Below are positions 6,069 through 14,021 of a DNA stretch of 27,254 nucleotides, in pieces. The stretch comes from a virus. The stretch is taken from positions 1 through 27,254 of IMG/VR virus record IMGVR_UViG_3300017708_000028; one strand, given 5' to 3'. Each line of letters opens with the position of its first letter. Position 1 is the stretch's first letter. The position numbers and the translations under genes are program-made. Below the pieces are notes generated by a model, which had not been told where the DNA came from, ran no database searches, and saw nothing but the letters and a program-made list of their open reading frames with translations.

Positions 6069-6399
6069 CTCTATCCGCCTTAGCAATTTTATTGCTATCT
6101 ATAAGTTGAGGTACGCCAAGAATAGTTTTAATCAAAGTGTCTTGTCTTATGATTTCATTATCTAAACTACGTATTCTGTCTATTAATGCTACTAAAATAC
6201 CGTGTTGAGAGTCAAGTTTCGTGCCAAGTCTCTCTTCAATTGCTTGTATTTGTCCGGCTACCTTTTCGTCAACTACATCTAGTTTTTGTTCCATACCGTC
6301 AACAATACGCATAATTAATTTATAAATAAACCACCCTAGGCCTAGGGCAGCTGCTATAGGAAAACCAACCTCTTGTATTACGGTAACTGCTGATTCCAT
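6049..6399 (-). CDS. Small membrane/coiled-coil protein, possible lysis accessory
   Basis: 116 residues. One N-terminal membrane helix (about 11-31) is followed by a long amphipathic coiled coil (about 35-92) and a charged C-terminal tail. The layout resembles the single-span membrane proteins encoded beside phage holins, but I do not recognise a named family. The start codon overlaps the stop of the holin gene as TGATG, so the two are translationally coupled. It lies between the holin and csgF. A role in lysis or in envelope anchoring is an inference from position and topology. Confidence 0.65.
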   Translation of the reverse strand: MESAVTVIQEVGFPIAAALGLGWFIYKLIMRIVDGMEQKLDVVDEKVAGQIQAIEERLGTKLDSQHGILVALIDRIRSLDNEIIRQDTLIKTILGVPQLIDSNKIAKADRDDQRKD

Positions 6400-6869
6400 C
6401 AGTCTTGTTTATTGGAGGCCCCAAAATAAAATGATATTACTGCAGATGCTAGGCCACCGAGATAGCCTAAGACCAAATTAATTAGGGCCTCACTGTTCTG
6501 TTCTGGTGGTTGGAGAGTTACGAGGAAGATATAACCAAGGAAACCACCAACCATAGCTACACCAATTATTCTAGCAGTCCAGTCTTTACTAAAAGTTTTT
6601 CGTGCATCTTGTTTTTCTTGTGTTTCTAGTTTGTACAGATCAACGTCAAGCTCTTTCATCTTTGCTTCAAAGTCTTTTTCTGCTTTCTTTATTTCTAGGA
6701 GTTGCTCAGGTGTAGCAGTCGCAATAGCTTTTTCTAATGATGCAGGGTTATTATCTACCCCTAAAATTTTTGATATAACATCTCCTGCCATACCACCTAA
6801 TGGCCCGCCTAATGCAGTTCCTAATGTTGGAGCAACGCTTCCTATTATATTACCCAGTAACTTCTTCAT
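6399..6869 (-). CDS. Holin, GTA_holin_3TM-like
   Basis: 156 residues from the ATG at 6869. A TTG nine bases further upstream is less likely. A Gly/Ala-rich hydrophobic N terminus (SVAPTLGTALGGPLGG) is followed by a helical, charged centre (about 40-95) and two membrane helices (about 100-120 and 128-150). The N-terminal GGPLGG segment with two downstream helices is the pattern of the three-TM holin family named after gene transfer agents. Holins permeabilise the inner membrane so that endolysin can act. A GGGAA/GGAG stretch precedes the start. The lysozyme gene is about 5 kb upstream in the same operon rather than adjacent. Confidence 0.72.
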   Translation of the reverse strand: MKKLLGNIIGSVAPTLGTALGGPLGGMAGDVISKILGVDNNPASLEKAIATATPEQLLEIKKAEKDFEAKMKELDVDLYKLETQEKQDARKTFSKDWTARIIGVAMVGGFLGYIFLVTLQPPEQNSEALINLVLGYLGGLASAVISFYFGASNKQD

Positions 6870-7272
6870 ATTTCCCAAGCTCCAATAGTTTTTGTTTATT
6901 TGCTAAATGTTCTGATTCTATGTCGTCTTTGCTTTGTCCTGTGTAGGCAACAGCAAGATAATTGTCAATCATTGCTTGGTTTAGATCTACGTCATCTGCA
7001 ACGATAACGCCTAGAACTCTACCGAACTTCCCTTTCTTGTCTAGTTTTGTTTGTATTTTTAAATCATCAGCGTGCAAAATAGCATCTGATAAAAACTTTC
7101 CTGCTAGTTTACCTCTAGCTTTTTCGTCGAGGTCACGTGTTCGTGATTCTGGTGTATCTATGCCATAGAGTCTGACACGGGACTTATAAACTATATCAAA
7201 CCCTAAGTCTATTTCGGCATCTACAGTATCTCCGTCTACTACCCGGGTTATTTCACACCTATATTCGTACAT
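6850..7272 (-). CDS. Staphylococcal-nuclease-like (thermonuclease) protein
   Basis: 140 residues covering a full SNase domain. Catalytic and metal residues are in place: Asp13 and Asp15 (VVDGDTVD), Arg34-Asp39-Thr40-Glu42 (RLYGIDTPE) and Arg85 (GKFGRV), equivalent to Arg35, Asp40, Thr41, Glu43 and Arg87 of the classic enzyme. It has no signal peptide, so it should act in the cytoplasm, for example by degrading host DNA or RNA, or be packaged. It starts with a TAATG overlap on the stop of the basic protein gene and overlaps the holin gene by 20 bases. SNase genes are known from many marine phages. Confidence 0.88.
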   Translation of the reverse strand: MYEYRCEITRVVDGDTVDAEIDLGFDIVYKSRVRLYGIDTPESRTRDLDEKARGKLAGKFLSDAILHADDLKIQTKLDKKGKFGRVLGVIVADDVDLNQAMIDNYLAVAYTGQSKDDIESEHLANKQKLLELGKYEEVTG

Positions 7273-7499
7273 TACTTACCAACTGCTTTTTGAGCTTTCT
7301 TATGAGCAGCAGTAAATGTGCTACCTTTCATCATAAGATTCTTCATGTACTTCATATGTTTAGCAGTGTGGTGTTTTGAATGTCGCTTCATAGTAGCCTC
7401 TTGCCTTTTTGTAAGAGCTTTTTTCTTCATAGGTTTTTTAGCCATTTTTTTCTTTGGCCTACCTACTTTGCTCCCATATGTTCCTTTACCTCTTGGCAT
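7272..7499 (-). CDS. Small Lys/His-rich basic protein
   Basis: 75 residues, very basic. An N-terminal PRGKGTYGSKVGRPKKK tract is followed by alternating Lys, His and Met (KRHSKHHTAKHMKYM) and an Ala/Lys C terminus. It lacks a membrane segment. AAGGAGA lies just ahead of the ATG. Similar short basic proteins starting PRGKGTYG occur among late genes of marine phages. Nucleic-acid binding or association with packaged DNA is plausible from charge, but I know no proven function. It is coupled to the SNase gene by a TAATG overlap. Confidence 0.75.
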   Translation of the reverse strand: MPRGKGTYGSKVGRPKKKMAKKPMKKKALTKRQEATMKRHSKHHTAKHMKYMKNLMMKGSTFTAAHKKAQKAVGK

Positions 7500-7535
7500 A
7501 ATTTGTCTCCTTAATATTTGACATAGTTTATATTA

Positions 7536-7889
7536 TCATGTTCCGTCATTATCTGGAACACCATACAATAAGTTTGTAAATGCCACATCTAAATTATTAT
7601 TACTTGCAAAAAAAGCAGTAATCCAACCTTTTGCTATATCATTTGTTACATCTGCTATGTCTACAAATTCACTATCTGATGTATCTACAGTAGAAGGGTT
7701 AAAAGCAATCATTTCATCTTCTAGAGTGTAAGTGTTACCACTGCCGTCAGTGTCTGTTCCTACTACTTTAAAATGTACATTGTATACAATACTTTTACCG
7801 CCTTCTGTTATTTGTCTGTGATAAATGTTTTTAACCGTTATCTCAGTAGTAAAGGTATGTATGTCTGATACTGTACTATTCCAAGCCAT
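7536..7889 (-). CDS. Conserved phage protein of unknown function
   Basis: 117 residues, acidic and beta-rich, with Trp/Tyr-containing strands (IVYNVHFKVVGTDTDG). It has an aromatic C terminus and no signal peptide or membrane segment. It resembles small uncharacterised late proteins of marine phages. It lies between the FN3/DUF1983 tail protein and the basic protein. A virion or tail accessory role is inferred only from its place in the structural operon. Confidence 0.7.
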   Translation of the reverse strand: MAWNSTVSDIHTFTTEITVKNIYHRQITEGGKSIVYNVHFKVVGTDTDGSGNTYTLEDEMIAFNPSTVDTSDSEFVDIADVTNDIAKGWITAFFASNNNLDVAFTNLLYGVPDNDGT

Positions 7890-7900
7890 TTGTTATTCTC

Positions 7901-9844
7901 CTATGAACTAAATTTAATAAACCTAGCATCTGCTCCTCCCATTAATTGAAAATTGCTGTCGCCTTGTGCATATATAAAAATATTAAGAGTTCCTGAGCCT
8001 GTGTATCTAAAAGCTAAAGGTATGTTTGAACTATCTTTGCCTGTAGTTAACCTACTATTAGAAATCCATGTCCCTGTTAGATATACAAGCTCGGGTGTAA
8101 CTAAAATAGCATGAGAAGCACTTTCAGTTATTTTAGTTATATCAGTAAACGTTACACTAGTATCAACATCGTTAGAACTACTTGCACCAAATGTTCCATC
8201 AGATATTAAAAAACTAATAGTTTTGATTTGCCCAGCAAAAGATCCTTTGAACACTCTTATGTATCCTGTGTAAAACCCAGCCCCAGAACCTATTTCAGCT
8301 ACGTGCCTGTAGTTAAGATCATTCTCGTGCCAGTAACCTAACGTGGTGCCCGTTTTTTCTCCGCCATTTGTAGGCAACGTCAAATCAGTTGTGTTTATCT
8401 TTGCTGCTGTAATAGTATTAGCACCAATCCTGTCAGCAGATATTGTGCCAGCATTTATCTTGTCAGCACTCAAATCATTTATTTTTGCATTTGTAATTTG
8501 GGCGTCTCCAATTTTAGCGGTGGTAATATTTGCATTTGCAATTTTAGCCGTTGTAACTTGTAGATCACCTATCTTGGCTTCTGTAATTTGGGCGTCTCCA
8601 ATTTTAGCACTTTGAATTGTTCCATCTAAAATACGTGCATTTGTTATAGCCCCATCTTGAATACGTGCGCTGTCTATAAATACTGTACCCCCACTAACTA
8701 TAAAAGGTGCTACATTAGCGTTAGTTCCATTCCAAATTGCAAACTTATCTGCTTGAAATTGCACAAAAGATTGTGCTCCTGAGCCATTACTGGCGTTAGA
8801 ACCTATGACCATACCAGCTACTGATTTACTATTGTTAGACTCTGTAGCTACTTGCAATACAAACATTGCATTAAGATCGCCTGTATGACTAGCTGTAGTA
8901 GTATTCAGTGTATTAATCGAACTAGTGTTGCCATTAACAGTAGAAGTTAAACTAGTTACAGAAGATGCAGTAGAACTTTGTGCATTTGTAACAGTAACAA
9001 TGTCAGACTGAGCAGTAGCCATAGCAGCACTTAAAGTGCTGCCTGTAAAACTAGTGCTACCAAAAAGGTTAACTAATGTAGCATCACGCCCCGCTACCCA
9101 AGCATTGTTAGCAGCATTTCTTGTGTATACTTGGCCATCATCAGTATCAAACCAGATATCAAAAGCTCCTATAGACGAACCATCTGCTCTCGTGCTAGGT
9201 TGGCTAGAAGATTTTATTACGTTAGCAGCTGCTGCTGTTGTAGTAATTAAATTAAACCCGGGCAAATTAGATAATTCTTCTGATAGCTGTTGCATTACAG
9301 CCCCTATATTTTCTATTGTTGTGGCTTTTGTACCATTTGTTTGGTTAAATGGCCCCCTTACATTACTAGTGCTTACAAACCTAACCCAATAAAAATAAGT
9401 TTGGTCATAGCCTACGGGATCAGTAATAATAAAAGAAGCAGTAGTTGTTATAAGAGTTGCAGTACCTACTTCATCATCTCTTGAACGCCATACCTCTGTA
9501 AAAGCATGGTTGCTATATTGAGCAGGGTTCCAATTAACTATTATTTCGGTAAAAGCACCAGAAGCCTCTAACCCTGTAGGAGCAGGGGGTATAGTTAAAT
9601 CACCAACAGTATCATCGTTAGGTATAAAATCTATAAGACCATTTGGGTCAAACGGTCTTTTGCTTAAACGTTTTGCTAAACCGCTATCTACAAGTTCTCT
9701 AAGAGTAATAGCTCTATCTAAAGGATCTCCACGTCTGCCTAGTCGTATTTCTTGTGCTTCTTTCATAGAATTAAGAGTATCTTTTAACTCTCTATCTATT
9801 TTGTTAGGGATGTTTTTTAGTGCAGGGACTTTAGTTTTAGACAT
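7901..9844 (-). CDS. Tail-tip/host-specificity-like protein with FN3 and DUF1983
   Basis: 647 residues. Order: a conserved N-terminal segment (KVPALKNIP, later RLGRRGDPLDRAITLRELVDSGLA), one fibronectin type III domain (about 85-165, PPAPTGLEAS to VRFVS), a Ser/Thr coiled region (about 260-325) and a DUF1983-like segment (about 325-395, including FVQFQADKFAIW). Then come ten-residue AKI repeats (about 393-485) and a C-terminal beta-rich domain that may bind the cell surface. DUF1983 occurs in lambda gpJ-type host-specificity proteins. The stop overlaps no downstream gene; the start overlaps the nozzle-like gene stop at base 9844. It is a likely adhesion or tail-tip component, with the exact place in the virion unknown. 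Confidence 0.8.
   Translation of the reverse strand: MSKTKVPALKNIPNKIDRELKDTLNSMKEAQEIRLGRRGDPLDRAITLRELVDSGLAKRLSKRPFDPNGLIDFIPNDDTVGDLTIPPAPTGLEASGAFTEIIVNWNPAQYSNHAFTEVWRSRDDEVGTATLITTTASFIITDPVGYDQTYFYWVRFVSTSNVRGPFNQTNGTKATTIENIGAVMQQLSEELSNLPGFNLITTTAAAANVIKSSSQPSTRADGSSIGAFDIWFDTDDGQVYTRNAANNAWVAGRDATLVNLFGSTSFTGSTLSAAMATAQSDIVTVTNAQSSTASSVTSLTSTVNGNTSSINTLNTTTASHTGDLNAMFVLQVATESNNSKSVAGMVIGSNASNGSGAQSFVQFQADKFAIWNGTNANVAPFIVSGGTVFIDSARIQDGAITNARILDGTIQSAKIGDAQITEAKIGDLQVTTAKIANANITTAKIGDAQITNAKINDLSADKINAGTISADRIGANTITAAKINTTDLTLPTNGGEKTGTTLGYWHENDLNYRHVAEIGSGAGFYTGYIRVFKGSFAGQIKTISFLISDGTFGASSSNDVDTSVTFTDITKITESASHAILVTPELVYLTGTWISNSRLTTGKDSSNIPLAFRYTGSGTLNIFIYAQGDSNFQLMGGADARFIKFSS
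8390..8668 (-). repeat. Ten-residue AKI/GDAQIT tandem repeats
   Basis: Within the tail-tip protein, residues about 393-485 repeat every ten residues on the pattern A-K-I-x-(D/N)-x-x-I/V-T-x. Examples are AKIGDAQITE, AKIGDLQVTT and AKIGDAQITN. This gives about nine units of 30 bases. Such repeats are thought to form a triple-stranded stalk in tail fibres. Confidence 0.8.
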
Positions 9845-11835
9845 TAGACAGTCCTCAATTCATCCATTGAATCTCCTACACATATTTCATTAACAATAGT
9901 AGCTCCTTCTACTTCTACTGCATATGTTTTATGGACGCTGGCCGGTAAACGTACAACAGGTTCTGTTATAGCCGTTGAACTAAAACTAGGCGTAGTGCCT
10001 GTTACAGTAAAAGCATTACCAGAAGAAGCTATAACAGCATTATATATAACACTGCCGTCTCCGTATACTTTTACCCTAACTGGATAAGTTTCTGCATCTA
10101 CCTTTGCAAAACCCATACTAAGAGGTCTAGGCATAACATATTCTTTTGATTTCCAATTAAATGTTAAATTAGTATTACTACCTTGAAATTTTTTAATCGT
10201 GTTGCTTATAATTAAATATAACTGACTGTCGTCCGGATCTGTATGGCCACCACGTATAAGACCACTAGCATCTAAATCTACAAAACTTGTACCATCCGAT
10301 ACTCTTGGGTCAAATATAAACCCCCCATACCCACTACCTGTAGAGTAAAAACCAACATATCTTTCTTCCCACATAAAACCAGTTATAGTTGCGGGATAAT
10401 AGTTAGCTTGCCACTGGCTAGGAGTTATTATACCTTCTGTTATATTTCTTACCGTTGTACCTTCGGCTGCTATTAAACCATCTGGACTAGCGTATATAAC
10501 ATAAGGCCCCATATCTACCATAGATCTTTTATTTAAGTTTGCATGCGAACTTTCTATACGTATTGCAGTCATTGACTCAGGGCCCGAGCCAGTAATTAAA
10601 TAGGGCACTCCTTTTGTAGTAGCTAAAATACCATTAGACACTACTTTTATATTTACTATTTCTTCTTCTATTACAAGTCTGTAGTTAGCAGGCCAAGCGT
10701 GAGGCAAAAAAGGTTCACTAAAACATATACGTTTACCTGTAAAACCTGCAAATACGCCCCCTGGTAACGCACATAGGCCTTTCATAGGCCCATCTGGGTA
10801 CAAAGAAGTGTCATCATCTGGTGGTGCAATCCAAGTAGTAGAAGGGATAACTTCAGCTAATTCGTTGTTGTTTGAAGTATCTGCGTATGTAGTTGTAGCA
10901 AGAGTTACCTCTGCAACAAACTGAAATGCGGTAGTATTTGAACCAGTGTTAGATCTATAAATACGTTTTTTGGACAAGTTAGTATTTGATTTTGCGCTGC
11001 TTGTTTCTAAACTGCTTAAGTTTACAGTTTGGTTATCATCTGTTGTTACTACAGTAGAAGCAGGAGAGGGAGGCCCTTCTTCACCATAAGCAGTTACAAA
11101 GGTGTAAACATAAGATGTTTCAAAATCTATATTAGCGTCTGACGGCCCACCAAAGGCTGCACCGTTCGTAACAGACCCTGAAGCCCCACTACTAGTAGCA
11201 GAACCACTGGTTTCAACTGTTAATGTAGTAGTGCTTGGCACAGTCACTATTTTAAAATCGCCATTAATCTCATCTGCAGTCAGGCCATTTGTAGCACCAA
11301 AACCTGCGAGCGTAACAAATTGACCTACAGCTGTATTATGTACACTAGCTGTTGTTACAGTTATAGTACCAGAACCGCTAGCAGTGGTTACAGTTGCATT
11401 TATTTGAGTTGGAGCAGCTACAGCTACGGTTGGAGCAGCTGTTGGAGCTGGTACGCCTAATCTATAAAAAGCATCTGGGTAAGGCGCACTACCTAAAATA
11501 ATGTCACTTCTACCCATTCTTGGAAAAGATTGCCCTGACCAATAAATCGTGTCGTTAGTGTCCCCGGCAATTGGTCCACGTACGACGTCTACATCTTCAT
11601 CAAACTGCAACCAACGTTCTGGGCTATCTGTGTATTTAAAAATAGTTTGTTTAGTTGTGTTAGCTAAAGTAGACACACCATTAGAGGGGTCTGTTGTGGA
11701 ATTGTCTGTTACGGGTACTAAACGACCTGTTTCTAGGTTTACATCCGTTGCAGTTTGAGCAAGGTTATCTGCTAATAACCTAGGAGATATCCTAGGCGCT
11801 TTGCCTCCGAATGTATTAAGTTTAAAGTACGCCAT
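9844..11835 (-). CDS. Tail nozzle-like structural protein
   Basis: 663 residues, beta-rich. The N terminus (APRISPRLLADNLAQTA, later LETGRLVPV) and the central aromatic strands suggest a propeller-like tail protein. The C-terminal part (FNWKSKEYVMPRPLSMGFA, later VRLPA and VEGATIVNEICV) resembles the nozzle/stabilisation proteins of short-tailed phages (P22 gp10 or T7 gp12 type). An Ala/Gly/Ser/Thr-rich insertion (about 130-225) looks like an added beta domain. This similarity is from pattern memory, so the family name is tentative, but a structural tail role is well supported by the flanking lysozyme, fibre and FN3 genes. Confidence 0.65.
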   Translation of the reverse strand: MAYFKLNTFGGKAPRISPRLLADNLAQTATDVNLETGRLVPVTDNSTTDPSNGVSTLANTTKQTIFKYTDSPERWLQFDEDVDVVRGPIAGDTNDTIYWSGQSFPRMGRSDIILGSAPYPDAFYRLGVPAPTAAPTVAVAAPTQINATVTTASGSGTITVTTASVHNTAVGQFVTLAGFGATNGLTADEINGDFKIVTVPSTTTLTVETSGSATSSGASGSVTNGAAFGGPSDANIDFETSYVYTFVTAYGEEGPPSPASTVVTTDDNQTVNLSSLETSSAKSNTNLSKKRIYRSNTGSNTTAFQFVAEVTLATTTYADTSNNNELAEVIPSTTWIAPPDDDTSLYPDGPMKGLCALPGGVFAGFTGKRICFSEPFLPHAWPANYRLVIEEEIVNIKVVSNGILATTKGVPYLITGSGPESMTAIRIESSHANLNKRSMVDMGPYVIYASPDGLIAAEGTTVRNITEGIITPSQWQANYYPATITGFMWEERYVGFYSTGSGYGGFIFDPRVSDGTSFVDLDASGLIRGGHTDPDDSQLYLIISNTIKKFQGSNTNLTFNWKSKEYVMPRPLSMGFAKVDAETYPVRVKVYGDGSVIYNAVIASSGNAFTVTGTTPSFSSTAITEPVVRLPASVHKTYAVEVEGATIVNEICVGDSMDELRTV

Positions 11836-11839
11836 AGTT

Positions 11840-12295
11840 TCATTTTCCAGTATCTAGAACAGAGGCTTGTAGTTCTTTACTCCTTCTTCCTACTTGTGAA
11901 TACCACCTGCTGTTCTCCATTTCAGCGGCCATTTGTTCCCAATTATGTGATCTACAAGCACTTAACATATTTTTAAAATTAGAAAGTCTCGTGCCACCTA
12001 AATTAAAACACATGTTTACTAACACATGTTGAATATTCTCAGGAAGGTTATAAAAAGCTTCTTCAGTGCCAAATATATGTATAGCTTCTGCTAAATGCTT
12101 ATCAAAGTCATCTTCATAGTACATATCTACTACTTCTTGTGATACTTTTGTACCTACTTCCCAATCATACTCTGGGTCTCCTGGTTGGCATAAATGCCCT
12201 ACACCAAGAGTTTTAAAACCTAAACTATCTTCGTATATCTTTAAAACTTCGCCTTCATGGCGTTTAATTTCAGCTTTACACTTTTCAATATCCAT
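11840..12295 (-). CDS. T4-type lysozyme (endolysin, GH24)
   Basis: 151 residues. The catalytic triad of the family is visible: Glu14 (KRHEGE), Asp23 (IYEDSLG) and Thr29 (FKTLGVGHL), matching Glu11, Asp20 and Thr26 of T4 lysozyme. The C-terminal lobe (NMCFNLGG, then SRWYSQVGRRSKEL) is also typical. It cleaves the glycan strands of host peptidoglycan at lysis. There is no signal peptide, so it needs a holin for access. It lies one base after the stop of a DUF6447-like gene and just before the nozzle-like gene. Confidence 0.92.
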   Translation of the reverse strand: MDIEKCKAEIKRHEGEVLKIYEDSLGFKTLGVGHLCQPGDPEYDWEVGTKVSQEVVDMYYEDDFDKHLAEAIHIFGTEEAFYNLPENIQHVLVNMCFNLGGTRLSNFKNMLSACRSHNWEQMAAEMENSRWYSQVGRRSKELQASVLDTGK

Positions 12296-12296
12296 T

Positions 12297-12536
12297 CTAT
12301 TCTTTTTCTATTTTGACATTAGGCTTTATTTTGTCTTCTTTTAATACAGCTTGTAGGTCTTCGGTTAGCTTTGCATTTGCAGCTTGGGCTAATTTAACAT
12401 CCATCGCTAAGCTATTAAGATTTTGTTGCCCTTTAAATAACACATTAAGACACTCTATTGCTCTAGGCGTTAGATCTGCTATGTCGTATTCTTCTCCGTC
12501 AAAATTAATAGTTTTTAGTTCATTCCCATTTTCCAT
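12297..12536 (-). CDS. Small DUF6447-like protein
   Basis: 79 residues. The N-terminal INFDGEEYDIADLTPRAIE pattern is followed by a coiled-coil-like helix and a Lys-rich end. The FDGxEY...DL motif followed by a helix is what I associate with DUF6447, common beside phage tail and lysis genes and without known function. AAGGAG lies upstream of the ATG. It is the gene immediately before lysozyme. Confidence 0.65.
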   Translation of the reverse strand: MENGNELKTINFDGEEYDIADLTPRAIECLNVLFKGQQNLNSLAMDVKLAQAANAKLTEDLQAVLKEDKIKPNVKIEKE

Positions 12537-12576
12537 ATAATACTCCTTATTAAGTTATGGTTTGTTTAGTATATCC

Positions 12577-12753
12577 TTAAGAAAAAAGCCTGTCTACGCC
12601 GCTCATACCTATGATAAGTATGTAAAGGCCCATTATGTACCTAGTGTACTTAGAATCCATAGCATCAAACTTAGCGTCGCCCTTATCAAGTCTTTTTTCT
12701 ATATTGTCTACTTGGGTCTCTACTTTTGCTAATGATTCTTTAGTTGTTGTCAT
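12577..12753 (-). CDS. Short XhlA-like membrane protein (possible holin partner)
   Basis: 58 residues. ATG at 12753 reads to TAA at 12577. The start overlaps the stop of the upstream gene as TAATG, good evidence that it is translated. An N-terminal amphipathic coiled coil (about 5-32, including KVETQVDNIEKRLDKGD) is followed by one C-terminal membrane helix (about 39-53, YIMGLYILIIGM). This coil-then-TM layout is that of the haemolysin XhlA family, which assists lysis. It sits two genes before the lysozyme. Confidence 0.75.
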   Translation of the reverse strand: MTTTKESLAKVETQVDNIEKRLDKGDAKFDAMDSKYTRYIMGLYILIIGMSGVDRLFS

Positions 12754-13043
12754 TATGAACCTGCTGCTTCGTTAGCTGCTTTTTTTGCATTTTTAATAGT
12801 TGTAGTCCAAACAGTTGAAGCTATACCTTGAACGTCTGTGGACTCTCCAGATACATCTGTATCTGTATGCGTCCAAGAACTACCATCATAAGATGATGTT
12901 ACGCATTCAAGAACTTTTCTATGTAAAGATTTTGATATTTCTACACCATCTTCTTTGATAACTGTAGCTGTTCTTACTTGTATATTTTTATGTTCTCCAA
13001 CAATTTCTATTTTGTCTTCAATCACTTCTTTTGTTATTGCCAT
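12753..13043 (-). CDS. Conserved phage protein of unknown function
   Basis: 96 residues. The MAITKEVIEDKIEIVGE start and a VRTATVIKEDGVEIS strand are familiar from many short phage proteins encoded next to tail-fibre genes. The C terminus (IASTVWTTTIKNAKKAANEA) is helical. It has no membrane segment. It overlaps the XhlA-like start as TAATG. It may be a fibre accessory or chaperone, but I know of no proven function. Confidence 0.72.
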   Translation of the reverse strand: MAITKEVIEDKIEIVGEHKNIQVRTATVIKEDGVEISKSLHRKVLECVTSSYDGSSWTHTDTDVSGESTDVQGIASTVWTTTIKNAKKAANEAAGS

Positions 13044-13055
13044 TTTTTTCTCCTA

Positions 13056-14021
13056 TTAAACACTATATGTCATTGTGCCTATTATAGCTATTGAGTTATT
13101 ATGTGATGCTTCTAATTCACCAACAAGCGTAAAATCAAAATCTTGTTCATTTATATTAAGAAACCTAATTACTGTTGCTGAACCTTGCATAATAGTAGTT
13201 GGTGAAGAATCGTTTAAAGTATAAAATCTTATATATACTGGACCTGCTCCAACATTATTACTAGCTGAAGTAAATGGTAGTCCTCCTATTTGCATTTGTG
13301 AACCCCCTGAAGGCAATCCGCCAGTAGTTACTATATGGTAACGAACAGTAACAGTATTACCTATTTTTTGATAAATACCAACAGCAGTAGTCAAAGTGCC
13401 AAATGTAGGAGTCCAAGTACCTTCTTCATAGTCATCTAATCCATTACTTGTGTTTCCACCTAAATGTATCTGTGTCCCAACAAATATATCTCTAAACCTA
13501 TGTGAAACTCTACCTAAATCAATGGCATTATCTATTTTTGCACCATTTCTGCAAGGCGATATAAAATTATTACTTGGGTGCATTAGAAGTCCTGATCCAC
13601 TAGCTGCTCCACCTTGTATAAATAGTGCGTCTCCGCCTTCAGAACCAATACTTCCAACTACTGTGCCATCTTTGTTAATTTCAATAAGATTACCATCATT
13701 GGTTGTTCTATTAACTCTCAAAACTCGGTTAGAGTCTGTTGTTATTTCAACAGCAGCACCTTTCTCATACACAAAGCCTTCTGCACTAAATGAGGTAGAA
13801 TTTTTACCCATTATAACGTTTTCACTAGAATCGATAGTTATAGCTGTTGCATCAGCACTTGAAGATATTCCATCTACTCCACCACCGGCTGTTGCAAATG
13901 ATAAAGTACCACTACCATCAGTTTTTAAGAATTGGCCATTACTACCGTCAGATACGTTAAGTTGTGTTATACCTACAGCGTTGTCTGCTATTAATTCACT
14001 TGGTATTGTTGTTCTTGCCAT
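13056..14021 (-). CDS. Tail-fibre-like protein 3 with EGTWTP receptor-binding-type domain
   Basis: 321 residues. The N terminus has the fibre module IPSELIADNAVGITQLN and a GQFLKTDGSG segment, followed by DGISSSADATAITIDSSE, nearly the same as in the next fibre gene upstream. The C-terminal about 130 residues start with LDDYEEGTWTPTFG, then IYQKIGNTVTVRY, a module common at the tips of marine phage fibres. It starts with TAATG overlap on the stop of the 598-residue fibre gene. It is probably a distal adhesin or an alternative tip; the receptor is unknown. Confidence 0.75.
   Translation of the reverse strand: MARTTIPSELIADNAVGITQLNVSDGSNGQFLKTDGSGTLSFATAGGGVDGISSSADATAITIDSSENVIMGKNSTSFSAEGFVYEKGAAVEITTDSNRVLRVNRTTNDGNLIEINKDGTVVGSIGSEGGDALFIQGGAASGSGLLMHPSNNFISPCRNGAKIDNAIDLGRVSHRFRDIFVGTQIHLGGNTSNGLDDYEEGTWTPTFGTLTTAVGIYQKIGNTVTVRYHIVTTGGLPSGGSQMQIGGLPFTSASNNVGAGPVYIRFYTLNDSSPTTIMQGSATVIRFLNINEQDFDFTLVGELEASHNNSIAIIGTMTYSV

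Noticed and set aside
6049-6399. Membrane/coiled-coil protein as a CsgE substitute
   Set aside because: CsgE is a soluble secreted protein. This one has an N-terminal membrane helix and a coiled coil and shows no CsgE-like sequence.
7518-7545. TTGACA box on the + strand in the gap before the basic protein gene
   Set aside because: It points against the direction of all genes here and has no -10 box at a suitable distance.
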